Assembly: GCA_004154925.1 (NCBI GenBank)
Contig: QJNS01000267.1
Span: 1 to 64,000, forward strand
Direction of reading: 5' to 3'
DNA length: 64,000 nt
Source of the DNA: Monosporascus cannonballus
Taxonomy: Eukaryota > Ascomycota > Sordariomycetes > Xylariales
Part shown: piece by piece, positions 11,095 through 21,746 of the stretch
Position numbering within the stretch: position 1 is the stretch's first letter
Layout: each line of letters starts with the position of its first letter
The notes under the pieces: model-generated
What the model was told of the DNA's origin: nothing
Database searches by the model: none
What the model saw: the letters and a program-made list of their open reading frames with translations, nothing else
Translations under genes and position numbers: made by a program

Positions 11095-11446
11095 TATAAC
11101 GGCTAAACGATTTAACCAACTATTAAATCTTAAGTCAACGGGTTTATATTAACAGAAATATCGTAAGAATTTGAACAATAAACACAGTAACGTATTACGT
11201 CTCGTAATTCCAAAAGTGCTTTAAGTAACGATGTTATATTGCAAATTAAAGTTATTTAAATTATGGAATTAATTAGCGAATATATTTTTCCGGCTTACTG
11301 GCTTACCATCAGTAAGTTGGTAATCCGGCTTACTGGCTTACTAACAGTGAGTCGGTGATCCGTCACGTGACCTGATCCACATAGTTTTCTTGGCTCTTTC
11401 TCTGCTGCGACCGTTTCTGGAGGCCGTAGCTTGTCAGGTCGTAACA
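11095..11446 (-). repeat. R4 5' LTR
   Basis: 352 bp with two 35-bp palindromic units (11290-11324, 11325-11359) followed by the palindrome GTCACGTGAC (11362-11371). Positions 11290-11446 are less RIP-mutated than the 3' LTR. On the minus strand an ATATAT motif near 11280 lies where the promoter of the element would be. Confidence 0.9.
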
Positions 11447-12615
11447 TATCACGAATTTCTGTATTAGCAGTTCCATGTTTTGTTTCTGTCCTGATATCCG
11501 CGGATACGAAAAAGCTTAACTTAGAGATATTCGACCGCATAGCTGCCGGATGGCATAGCTATATTATATTTGGTCCTGAATAAGTATCGAGCGATTAGTT
11601 TTAAATTGCCATATTAAATCCTATTTTCGAATGACAATATGGTTTGGTTGTTATTAACGAAATATATTTACTATTGGAAAGGAAAGTTTTCCGGCCTGAA
11701 TATGTTAATATCCGTAACCTGCGCTTTATTCTTTTTGCTTATATATATTGGTTTGCGTATACAATAACTGCCAATAATATTACAAAAAAGAAAATTGCGA
11801 AATATGGCGGCTTTCGTTAAATCGGCGGCCTAACTGGATATGGCTATAAGGCGGAGGTCCGGCGTTTTAATATTAATCGTCCCGAAATCGATATTATTAT
11901 CTTCTTTATACTCAAAAGTTAACGTTCGAATTAGGGGTACTTAGATTTCTTAATAACTAATGTATCCGGGCTATTAAGTAATATCCCCCAAGTCCAACAT
12001 AATAACTTTCGTTCCATTATTAAAATTATTATTTATGTTAATAGCAGGGCGAAAACCATAAACATCCGCAACTACCTGGTTTAAAAATTTGAATTAGTTA
12101 GGGGCAAGCGTTTTTATAAAACGTTAACCTTCGTCCAAAGTGGTATGGATTATATCAACTTCGAATAATAACTTTTCCGGCGAGCGGCGGAATCCAGGCT
12201 CTTTTGCGAAAATTACAAACTTCTCGTATAATGTATTCTGGTATTTGTATATAACGGGGTCTTGATTAACAGAAATTAGAAATTCCTACCAACTTTCGCA
12301 TGCTAACAACCGTTCGCGTTTTCGTTTTTCTTTTAACACGTTAATTAATCGGTTAATCCGAACGGTCGAACTAGTAGCTTGGTCTAAATTGTCGCAAAAA
12401 ACCTAATTACAAATGAAATTTTTAAACGTTATGTTGGTTTTTTTATGTTAATGCCAGAAATTTAAAGTACGCGTACGTATGTTCTGTTTTAAGGGCGTAG
12501 CCTGGTAAAACTGGGAGAATTCGAATTTATCGTATTCTGAAAGGGGGGATAATAACGCGACGGCCTCGAGCTGCAGCTGTTGTACGTATTGGGGTTTAGG
12601 AATGGTAAATGGGTC
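11447..12615 (-). pseudogene. Decayed protein-coding frame of transposon T, family not recognised
   Basis: Read on the minus strand from ~12615, a single frame holds for ~300 codons with stops only where Gln, Trp or Arg would fit RIP. Near its start it is Gln-rich with acidic/aromatic residues. Farther in there is a segment with Leu-Asp-Glu-Gly and Arg-Phe-Ile-Lys-Thr-Leu, followed by Val-Ala-Asp-Val-Tyr-Gly-Phe-Arg-Pro. I could not match it to hAT, MULE, DUF3435 tyrosine recombinase or Helitron proteins by eye. The reading is cut at 11447 by R4. A continuation should lie left of 4577, but its frame is unclear. It is probably the transposase of T, by position only. Confidence 0.4.
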
Positions 12616-12775
12616 CTAATCAGGACCAAAATAATATTAATAATAAGCCATAACAGAAATATCGGTGTATATATATATATTTATAAAAAAACGTTTTGTT
12701 ATTAAGTTATTACGGATTTTTGTTTTTTTTGGAAAAGCAAATATACTAAACGAAGCCGTTTTTACGTAACTACAA

Positions 12776-12893
12776 CTCAGGCCTCGCTGGCTCGTTACGG
12801 GGATTTGTGATTTGATTGGTTAATATTTAACGTTATGAAGCGGTACTTGAATAACTTTGAAGAAAATAGGAAAACGAGCCAGAGAGGCCTGAG
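12776..12893. repeat. Subterminal 21-bp inverted repeat at the right end of T
   Basis: CTCAGGCCTCGCTGGCTCGTT (12776-12796) is matched in inverse at 12873-12893 with one mismatch, across a 76-bp spacer. It ends 13 bp before the right tip of T. Like the left hairpin it is little affected by RIP. Confidence 0.8.
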
Positions 12894-12914
12894 CTAGCTG
12901 AGGTAACTTAGCAC

Positions 12915-13019
12915 CTTAAAACCTTTAAGCTAATTACGTAACGTCTTGGCTGAGGTCGGGTTTGTTTTCTTCGTAGGTCCGACCGTTCGTAAAAAAGCCA
13001 AGACTGTTAAGTTATTATA
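12915..13019 (-). repeat. R3 3' LTR, second part
   Basis: Continues the LTR after T and its 8-bp TSD. It matches the end of the R3 5' LTR (19398-19502) closely, including the TGGCT..AGGTCGGGTTTG segment, and ends at TTATTATA before the CGATCTCCCC leader. Confidence 0.87.
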
Positions 13020-13109
13020 CGATCTCCCCTCTTCCAAGATCTTTGTCCTTAAATATCAAATTGTTTATTTGTTAATTTGGTAAATAACCTTCCTTTTTTT
13101 ATATCTATT

Positions 13110-13680
13110 ACATCGGGCCGTATCGAAAAATCTCGTTTTCGTAAGCGCGTTCACGTTTTTATTTTTTTAGAACGTATTAAACGCCTTAGTTTTATAATAC
13201 TTTTTTGTTTTCGTTATGAAAAAAACGGTGAAAAATACAAGGTTGCTCGGGGTTCTCTTAAATGTGCGCGTTATATTTATTATGTCGGTCACTGTAATAT
13301 TTTTAGTCCTCCAGAAATTAAATATCAAAAATTTTTTGATAAAAAAAGATCGTTTAAAACGTAAAAAAAAAAGAATTCGCAAAATATTACGAACGGCCGC
13401 CAAAAAGTTAAACCGTTTGCAAAAACGAAGACGGCTGCTTCGTCGCCGTAGTATTAAGATATGTCGTCGCAATATTCAGGGTGCGGAGGCGATAGAGAAG
13501 TTTAAGTATTTCGAAAAAGAACAAGAACAGTTGGAGGCCGCCGTTGCAATTGCTATATCAGCATAAGCCGCGCTCCCGGCCGGTTGGTCCGACATCCCGG
13601 TTACTAACTGGTCGACCGTTAAATGGGACGCGCCCGTCGTTATCGGTGAAAGTTCTTTAACAGGCGCTGGGCGCCAATAA
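13110..13680 (+). pseudogene. R3 antisense gene: best-preserved Zn2Cys6-like cluster plus coiled coil
   Basis: Read in two frames joined at an A-run near 13350 (a 1-nt indel). First part (13110-13350): T-S-G-R-I start, basic segment, then C-x2-Y-x6-Y-x8-C-x2-Y-x6-C with codons TGT, TAT, TAC, TGT, TAT, TGT from 13209 to 13298. Each Tyr is one G-to-A step from Cys, so the unmutated form has exact Zn2Cys6 spacing. Second part (to TAA 13678-13680): a Lys/Arg-rich heptad-like coiled coil, E-Q-E-Q-L-E, then a tail with W-S-D-I-P-V and N-W-S-T-V. The tail resembles what I recall from ends of fungal pogo-type transposases (from memory, not checked). The gene overlaps the R3 pol end by 62 nt. It lies between pol and 3' LTR on the opposite strand. 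The role is unknown; DNA binding is inferred. Confidence 0.8.
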
Positions 13681-16600
13681 GATTTTTGGCGAGTTTCTAT
13701 GTATTTTCGAAATCCGGGTACTTTTTCTATTTAATTAAGTACTAGGTAAGTCCGTCTTATTTTCGAATATCGAAAAATTTCTCCACTTTATATGTCTATT
13801 CGTTTTCTATTTCCATATCGTTTTATACTATACATATTTTAATTATATCTGCTGTTAATTCGAATAAGGAAACATAAAAATTAAATAGAATTTAACTTTT
13901 AACAAAAATTCTAATTAATATTTATTTTCTGAGATTTTTTTTGGCGATTTTATATAAATCGATATACTTCAAATCAAGTTTTTTGTTAAATCGTTTTTTT
14001 AAATATTTTTGGTAACAAAGAACCTTATATCCCGTTTTTCGAAAATTAATTTTTTTTAATTTCTTCTAATCATAATACTTATTTATTTGATTTTATACGA
14101 ATTCCAGTTTTATTTTTATTTTTTAATATAATTATCGTAATTGTTTTAACGTAAAAGTTATTCAAATTTTAATTAAATTATTATCACATATTTTTTATAA
14201 GCTTTTAAAATAAAACCAAAATTAACGTTTGCTAATATTATTTTATTATTTTCGTAATAATTAATATTATAAGTTAATTTAGTAATAAGTAATATGTTAT
14301 TTTACTTATTTTGTTCGTAATTAATATAATATTATAAATACGATTTTAAGTTCAATTCGTTCGTTTTATTTATTTATTTATTTAAGATTTAAATATGCTG
14401 GATAATTTGTGATTTCGGCCGATTTATATTATAAGACTTTGCCAAAATTTAAATACAAATATTAATCCTTTATTTCAAATAGTCTTTATTAATACTTTAT
14501 ATATAATAGAAATATATTTGAAAAAATATATGTTATTTGTTCGGCGTTTATACTTTTATATTATGGTAAAAAATAAGAAACCTTTATAAATTAATCGATT
14601 ATTACAAAAATGTTATCAAAATATATTTTCTTAACTGGAGTTTTGAACATATACAATTTGGTAATAAAATTGAATATAATTAAATATTATAACTATTATA
14701 CGATTAATAATAATTGTAATTCGTTGTATAACTTATGTCATTAAGCTTTTGTTTTAACGCAAAAATTACATTATCATATAATTTTTTATATTATTATTTT
14801 CGTTTTTAAAAAAAATATATGTATTAAAACCGTTTTAAGATTTTATAAATCCCCAGATATTTATATAACTAATATTCGTATATGTTTCGTATTAAATACT
14901 TTTGGTATTCTTTTTAAAATTCGTATTTTATTTATTTTTTGATTTTTTTAAAAGATTATTATTATATTACTGGATTTCCTAATATATATTAAAAAGTACT
15001 GCTCGAATTATTGCAATTTGTTACGGCCATAAATATCTTTTTTTGCAGCAATATTAAAAATTATATATATAATTTTGACCAGTGTGTTTCGAAGTTTGGC
15101 CAGTTGCTTAAAATATTAGCGCTGCCGTTTTCTATGCCCTTTTTAAAAATAATAACGACATCAAAGTTCGCCAATATTTTTGCGTATTTTAATTATCGTT
15201 TTGTACATTCTTCAATCGTAATAAAACGGATAAAAATTTAACAATCCGTATAAACCTTAACCTGATATAAGTTTTCTTTTAAAAAGTGCTTAAATCTTCG
15301 AAATGCCATAATAATGGCCATATATTCCTTATTTAAAATGCCGTAATTAAACTCGGTTCCTTTTAATTTATATAAAAAAATGCAATAGGGTGCAGTTTGG
15401 TTTAATTATTTCATTATCCGATTATTGCGCCTAACGCATAATCCGAAATATCGGTTTTTAATTTAACGAGGCGGTTTTAATCGTACATAATTAATATTGG
15501 CTTACTAATAATCATTTTCGTAATATTCTCAAACGCTTTTTTTAAATTTCGGACGTCCATTTAAACTTTTTTTTCGTAATATTAATTAAGGGTATAGTTA
15601 TTCTGATAAAATTCCGAATAAACTTCTTATAGTAATTAGCAAATCCAAAAAATACCTGTATATCTTTGACCATAATTAACGTTTGCTATTTTGTAATTAC
15701 AACGATTGTGTTAGGGTTTATATTAATATATTTTAAGATAATAATATATCTCAGATATTTTATTTTCTATACGTAAAATTTACTTTTTTTTGTATTAATA
15801 AATAACTTTACGTTTTATAAAATTTAAAAAACTTTATAAACCTATTTTTTATATGATTTTTCCGTTTCTGAAAAAATAATAATGTCGTCGAGATACCAAA
15901 CGACGAAAATATCGAGGTATTTTCGTAATACATAATTTATTGTTCGTTAAAAAACTATTGGTACGTTCGTAAATCCTATTAATATAACCAAGTACTTAAA
16001 TAGTCTATATTTCGTTTTAACTATTAAATTTTATTTATATTCATTTTTAATAGTATTTATTATATGTTTATTTTTAATATTAAATACTATAAACTATTTG
16101 GTTCTGTAAAATCGGTTTTTTATTTTTATAATTAAGTATAATAGTATTCGATTTTTAATAATAATATTATTTAGTTGCCAATATTCAACTAGAAGTCCTA
16201 ATTTTTGGTTTTTCTTTAATATAAAGAATATAGGATATCCTATTATTAACTATAAAAATCGAATATATCTTTTTTGTAACCGATTTTCTAGATATTTGCT
16301 AAAAGCGCGTAATTCGTTTCCGTTAAGGTTGTAAATAAGGTAAAATTTCGTCTAAAATCTTAATTTGTAAATTATCTTATAATTCTATTTGTTATGTTAT
16401 AGTAATTTTGTATTAAGTTCTTTTCTGAAAAGTTGTTTATATCGGTAGTATTATGGTAGTATATTGGTTAATTATTTTAAATTTTAAAGCTGTTGTTTTA
16501 AATTATTATTTAATTACTTTTATTTCGCTTTAATAGTAATAACGACACGTTTTATTTTTCTTTAACATTTAATTTCTTTTTTATATTTTATCCTTTTGGG

Positions 16601-19089
16601 TAATAAGATTTTTGTTATGTCCTTATATCTACATTTGTTATTATTTTCGAACGAATATTAAGATCTTAATTCTTTTTTGTTTGCTAATAAGCTATAAGGC
16701 GAACGTTATTTAACTAATCCTTTTATTAATTAAAATTGTATTTTAACGTATTTATAATAATCCCAAAATTATATTGAAATTCTTAAATAAAACGATGTCG
16801 AAATTTATTGTGTAATATCGTCCTTAGATAAAAATCCCGAGGTAATTAATTTCGTATATAATTTTCCCGTTATCGTAAGCAAATTTCTAAATTTCAGTAT
16901 TCGTCGTGATATAAGATTTTAACTTATATCTTTATGGCAATTTAAACTTATTAATTATATTTAGTATAATGTAATTTCCGCCCAAAGTTCCGTTGTTTAG
17001 TATTGCGATATATTATTGCGTTCCGATTTGTATATTTAAAGTGATAAGGTTATTGACGGTATTTATTATCACGTTTAAAGCCTTTTTGAACAATATTTTC
17101 TAACTCCTCTGGGTATTGTTATTTTGCGGCTTTTTATAGGCAATATTTTTTAATTCCTTTTCAAATCCGTTAAACTTGGTTTATGTTTTTATATTTAACC
17201 CGTTAAGCTACTATATCTGTTGTTATTACCAGTATATTGGTTTTTCGAATTATATTAATTGTTCTTGGTTTTGCTATAGTTTTTCTTTTTATTAGGTAAA
17301 CTGTTTTTTATGTTTTCGACAGTATTTTATTATGCGTTGTACTGTTATTTTAAAATTCGTTTATAAATTAACGTATTTCTTTTTTGATAGCTTTTTTCGT
17401 AAAACTCTGTAATAAATGCCAATTGAAAATAAAAATTTTTAATAGCTTTTTGGTAATAGTTTTCTACTATATGCTAAATTAATTCCATTTCGGTTTAATA
17501 ATTATATTACTTATAATAATCAAAAAGCCTTTTTTTACAGATATTGTTTTTTTATGGATTACCTTTTTACTTCGGCCAGTTATTAAATATCTTTTGGGGT
17601 TATGGATCGAAAATATCGATATTATTATTTATTATTTTTGTTATTTTCAATACGGTTTGAACAATCGACTTTATTATAATATATACGAGTAATCCATCCG
17701 TAGATATATTATTTTTATTTTTTATAATCGGGATATTCTCGTCGTCGACAATATATAGCTTATATTTTGTCATATCAATTAGGAGTTCCGAAATAAACTT
17801 TTTCTATCTAAATCTAATATTCGCGTAATTATCCTTATAACATTTCTTGATATAATCGTAATACCTGACGAACCAGCTTTTTAATTTCGCGAATTTTTCG
17901 TTAAACGTTTTATCGTAATGGCTCTTATTAGATTTTTTGTTATAAAAAGCCTAATACGTATTTAGACTAAATCATATTAATGCATTTATTTTCGTTTTTT
18001 TTGGTTATCTCTAAATTATCCGTTAGGTACGGGTTTCTAATTATTTTAACGGGGTTTCTTAAGTACCGTATATTACGCCGCCTTATACCTTATTTTGTTA
18101 TAATTGACATATTTGATTTAGTTCTAGTTCTTTTTATAAATGGCTTTAAACTCTATAGGTTCTAGTTCTATGTCGTAAGAAATGCTATTACGTTAAAAAA
18201 CGCGAATATTAGCCGTATATCGGGATTTGTTATTATTTTTTCCTTTAGTATCTTTATTACGTTAGGCGTATTGTCGATCGTCCATCTTGATTATTATAAC
18301 GATATAATCTAACAAATTATTAAATTAATCGAACTTAAAAACTTTCCTATATTTTGTTAGGCCGTCTTAAACCTTGGCCGTTAAAAATTTTTGTTCCCAG
18401 TTTAACTTAAAAATTAACTAAATTAACGTACTGCCGTAACTGGATACCGATCCTTTTTGTCGTAATTACTAGACTTATCTTTCGGCGTTTATTTTTTCGT
18501 TTATTATTCCGAAAACTTTCGTTAATATTTGCTTAAATTATTCGTAATCGTTATAAATTCGTATTATCTCCAGATTTCGTTTTTCGACTAGCAAACTGAC
18601 GTATTTTTTTTTATAGCGGATTCGAATCAAATAGCCATATTTCGGCTAAATCGTCCGATTGCAAATTCTATCCGTACAGTGGGCGTAACTAGTCGAATAA
18701 GAAAATACCCAAAGTATGTTCAGCATTAAGTAAAGAACAATTATATCTTGGTCAAGGTTCCGTTAAAAAATTTTGGTTTAAAAGATTTAAAGATTTCTCC
18801 TAATTTTTTGTAAAGTTCAGCTGGATAACCTGGTTCGTTCGGAAAGGTTTCCTAGTTTCGAGAACCTTTTTTTTCTCTTAAGCCTTTTATAAGCGGCTTA
18901 AAGGGACGTTATAAGGTTATTATTATCTTTCTTAAGCTAAATAATGCGTTCGTTTATGGCGTCCAGACGTCGAAGAACTTCTTCGCGAAAAAGGCGAGGT
19001 TTTTCCTCTTTTTTTTCGAATTTCATTCCGGTATCTGGATTATTAAGAACTTAATAAGTGGGCTATTCGGGTTGATGGCTAATAAATAT
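13619..19089 (-). pseudogene. R3 gag-pol polyprotein (chromovirus), RIP-inactivated
   Basis: The initiator position at 19089 is ATA where R4 has ATG, followed by codons matching the R4 gag start. RT core on the minus strand over 16170-15990, with W-Y-L-D-D intact at 15884-15895. Integrase lies near 14,400-14,700. Chromodomain (~13800-13655) reads Y-K-V-E-K with decayed Trp codons (TAG) at the aromatic positions. The C-terminus I-G-A-Q-R-L-L-K-N-F-H is followed by a RIP stop and then the conserved terminal stop at 13619-13621. Coding capacity is lost by many stops. Confidence 0.85.
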
Positions 19090-19145
19090 AGTGTCGGCGA
19101 TATTGCTCAAAATTTACCGATATTACTAAACAAAAGTTTATAACG

Positions 19146-19502
19146 TATAACGGCTCAGCGGTTTAACCAATTATTAAACCTTAGTCGTACGGGTTTATAT
19201 TAGCTGAAGTATCGTAAAGCTTTATAGAAATAAGGTAATTTAATTACCTTTTTTAATACCACAGGTACAAAAGTCGTATTACAAATAATTAGTATTTATA
19301 AGTGTTACAATCTGGTATTATGTAGACTATGGAAATAATAAGCATATATATCCTTATTCTAGCTTAAGGTACTTAAGCAGCTTAAACCCTTAAGCACCTT
19401 AAAACCTTTAAGCTAACTATATAACGTCTTGGCTAAGGTCGGGTTTGTTTTCTTCGTAAGTCCGACCGTCCGTGGAGAAGCCAAGACCGTTAGGTTATAA
19501 CA
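19146..19502 (-). repeat. R3 5' LTR
   Basis: 357 bp, from TATAACGGCT to ATAACA. Intact across the T insertion point (AAGCACCTTAAAACC), which gives the empty site for T. Followed directly by the R2 LTR remainder through TSD CCGTA. Confidence 0.9.
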
Positions 19503-19507
19503 CCGTA

Positions 19508-19549
19508 CAATTAAGGTTTAATAATTAGTTAAGCCGTTTAACCGTTATA
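19508..19549 (+). repeat. R2 5' LTR, second part
   Basis: The final 42 bp of the R2 5' LTR (ending CCGTTATA, from CCGTCACA), rejoined after removing R3. The next bases (CGTTATAAATTTTT) start the R2 internal region and match those next to the R4 and R3 5' LTRs. Confidence 0.87.
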
Positions 19550-21364
19550 CGTTATAAATTTTTATTTCATAATACCGTTAAATTTTGAGCGATATCGCCA
19601 ACATTATATTTACCAGTAAGCAACTCGAAAAGCCCACTTTTTAGGTCACTGATAACTCGAATACCGAAATAGAATCCGAGAAGGAAAAGAAGTAGCCTTA
19701 CGTTTTTCGCAAAGAAGTTCTTCGACGTCTAGATGCTATAAATAAACGCATCCTTTAACTTAAAAAGGATAATAATAATTTTATAGTATCCTTTTCAGCC
19801 GTTTATAAAAACTTAAAAGAAAAAGGAAAAGTTCTAGAAACCGGAAAACATTTTCGAATAAGTTAGGTTACTTATCAAATTTTACGAAGAAATTAAAAAA
19901 GGTTCTTAAACTTCCAAAACTAGAACTTTTCGACGGAACCATAATTAAGTAATAATTGTTCTTAACTAAATGCCGAATATATTTCGAGTGTTTTCCTATT
20001 TGACGAATTACGTTTATTATACGTATTAAATTCGTAATTAGAAGACTTACTAAAGATATAGTTATGTAGTTTAAGTCTGTGATAAGAAAATACGTTATTT
20101 TATTAATTAAAAAAGAACATCCGGAAATAATAGAAATATATAATAATTACAAATATTTTAAGTAAATATTAACGAAGCTTTTTGGAATAATAAACGAAAA
20201 AAAAAGCCGAAATATAGATCTAGTAATTACGATAAAAGATTTAGCGTCCAATTACTGCAATCTGTTCGTTCAATTAGTATTTAAGCTAAATTAAAAACTG
20301 AAAATATTTAAAATTAAGTCTTTCGATAATTTAAAAAAAAACATAAAAAGGGTTTTTTAATTTTAATCGGCGTCATTATTTATTAGATTAAATCGTTATA
20401 ATAATTAAGATGAATAATTAATAATATGTTTGGCGTATTAAAAATATTATAAAAAAATAATAACAAAATTCGATATACGGCTAATATTAATACTTTTTGA
20501 CATAATAATACTTTTTACAATACGGAGCTAGGACCTATAGAACTGGAGGCCATTTATAAAAAGGACTAAAGCCAGACAAAATGTTTTAATTCCAAGAGAA
20601 TAGGATATAATGTAGCATAATATATAGTAGCTAAAAAAACCGGTTAGAAAAATTGGAAACCCGAATTTAACGGATAAATCAAAAGGAATCAAAAAAACAA
20701 AAATAAATCCATTAGCATAATTCGGCCTAAGTAGGTACCGGGCCCCTGTGATAAAAAATCCAATAAGGAATGCGCGAAATCAGGAAATTGGCTTAATAAA
20801 TATCGCAAACATAATAAGAAAAATCATAAGAATAATTACGCAAATACTAGAATTGAACAGAAAAATTCAGTTCCGGAACCTCTGATCGGTACGGCAGAAT
20901 ATATGCTAGGCATTGTCGCCGACAAAAATATCCTAATTACGAGAAATGAAAATAATACATTTACGGAAAAATTACCCGTATATATTATAAAGGATTCGAT
21001 TTTCTAAACCGAACCGGAAATAACAAAAAAATAAATAATAATATTGATATTTTCAATCTATAACCCCAAGAAATATTTATTAGCTAGCCAAAATAAGAAG
21101 ATGGCTCAAATAAAAGTAATACCTATATGAAAACCTTTTTTATTTTTATAAATAATATAATTACCAAACAAAAAAAAAGTTAATCTAGTATATAATAAAA
21201 AATATTACCAAAAGGTTTTTGCATATTTCCATTTTCAATTGGTATATATTATAAATCTTAATAAAAAAGATATTAAAAAATAGTTTAATTTATAAGCGAA
21301 CTATAGAATTATAATTAATATAACGTACAATAGAATACGGTCGAAACTATAAAAGATAATTTAC

Positions 21365-21746
21365 TCTGACGGCTAAGTGGTTTAAATAACTATTAAATCT
21401 TAGTCGTACAGGTTTATGTTAGCAGGACTATCGTAGGAATCTGAGCAATAAATAATGTATCGCGTCTCGTAATACCAAGGGTGCCTTGGGTAACGAATTG
21501 TTATTGCAAACTGAAGCTATCTAAACTATGGAAATAATAAGCGTATATATCTTGACCTGGCTTACTGGCTTACCACCAGTAAGTTAGTAATCCGGCTCGC
21601 TGGCTCACTACCAGTGAATTGGTGATCCGGCTCGTTGGCTTACCACCAGTGAGTTGGTGATCCGTCACGTGACCTGCTCTACCGCGCACTTGTGGTTGGG
21701 TCGTGGCAGACCGTTTCTGGAGACCGTGGCTCGTTGGGTCATGACA
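21365..21746 (-). repeat. S: solo LTR inside R2, youngest-looking copy
   Basis: 382 bp with perfect TSD TTTAC at 21360-21364 and 21747-21751. No internal region, so it is the product of LTR-LTR recombination. It begins TCTGACGG, with a G-to-C change at base 2. It is the least RIP-mutated LTR here: the 21556-21746 half keeps CpA and TpG. It has three 35-bp units (21557-21661) and GTCACGTGAC at 21664-21673. Confidence 0.93.
21541..21551 (-). promoter_or_regulatory. Conserved TATA-like motif of the LTR family (shown in S)
   Basis: GCGTATATAT on the plus strand (ATATATACGC in coding orientation) occurs at the same place in all LTRs here, next to the U3 repeat module. Examples are near 4770, 11280, 19345, 30006, 36355 and 58750. 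Position and conservation suggest the core promoter of the element. Confidence 0.4.

Larger units (their letters stand above)
4577..11446 (-). mobile_element. R4: chromovirus-type LTR retrotransposon inside T
   Basis: 6870 bp. 3' LTR 4577-4963, internal 4964-11094, 5' LTR 11095-11446. The minus strand reads gag, protease, RT, RNase H, integrase, chromodomain. The plus strand reads the antisense gene 5060-5611. Flanking 5-mers are AATAA (4572-4576) and TATCA (11447-11451). They do not match and RIP alone cannot explain the difference. The LTRs differ by exactly one 35-bp U3 repeat unit (387 and 352 bp). Either a TSD was lost or this is a recombinant of two copies. Confidence 0.85.
3639..12906. 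mobile_element. T: DNA transposon with 8-bp TSD, unclassified, containing R4
   Basis: Flanked by a perfect 8-bp direct repeat CTTAGCAC (3631-3638 and 12907-12914) that lies inside the R3 LTR. Its ends are inverted: TTACCTCA at 3639 and TGAGGTAA ending at 12906. Without R4 it is ~2.4 kb. Near the left end there is a GC-rich hairpin (3674-3709), and near the right end a 21-bp inverted repeat (12776-12796 with 12873-12893). It holds a decayed minus-strand frame (11447-12615) of no family I recognise. An 8-bp TSD fits hAT, KDZ-type and some other cut-and-paste families. I saw no hAT C-terminal motif, so the superfamily stays open. Confidence 0.7.
3343..19502 (-). mobile_element. R3: chromovirus-type LTR retrotransposon inserted in the R2 5' LTR
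   Basis: The 3' LTR is split by transposon T (3343-3638 and 12915-13019), internal DNA runs 13020-19145, and the 5' LTR is 19146-19502. The TSD CCGTA flanks it perfectly (3338-3342, 19503-19507). Without T it is ~6.9 kb. Pol is on the minus strand: RT core 15990-16170 reversed, intact Y-L-D-D codons at 15884-15895, chromodomain at ~13655-13800. A plus-strand gene at 13110-13680 overlaps the pol end. Confidence 0.87.

Noticed and set aside
11447..12615. DUF3435-type tyrosine recombinase (Starship captain) for the T frame
   Set aside because: I could not find the R..Y..R..Y arrangement or the usual surroundings, and tyrosine-recombinase elements do not give an 8-bp TSD with inverted tips.
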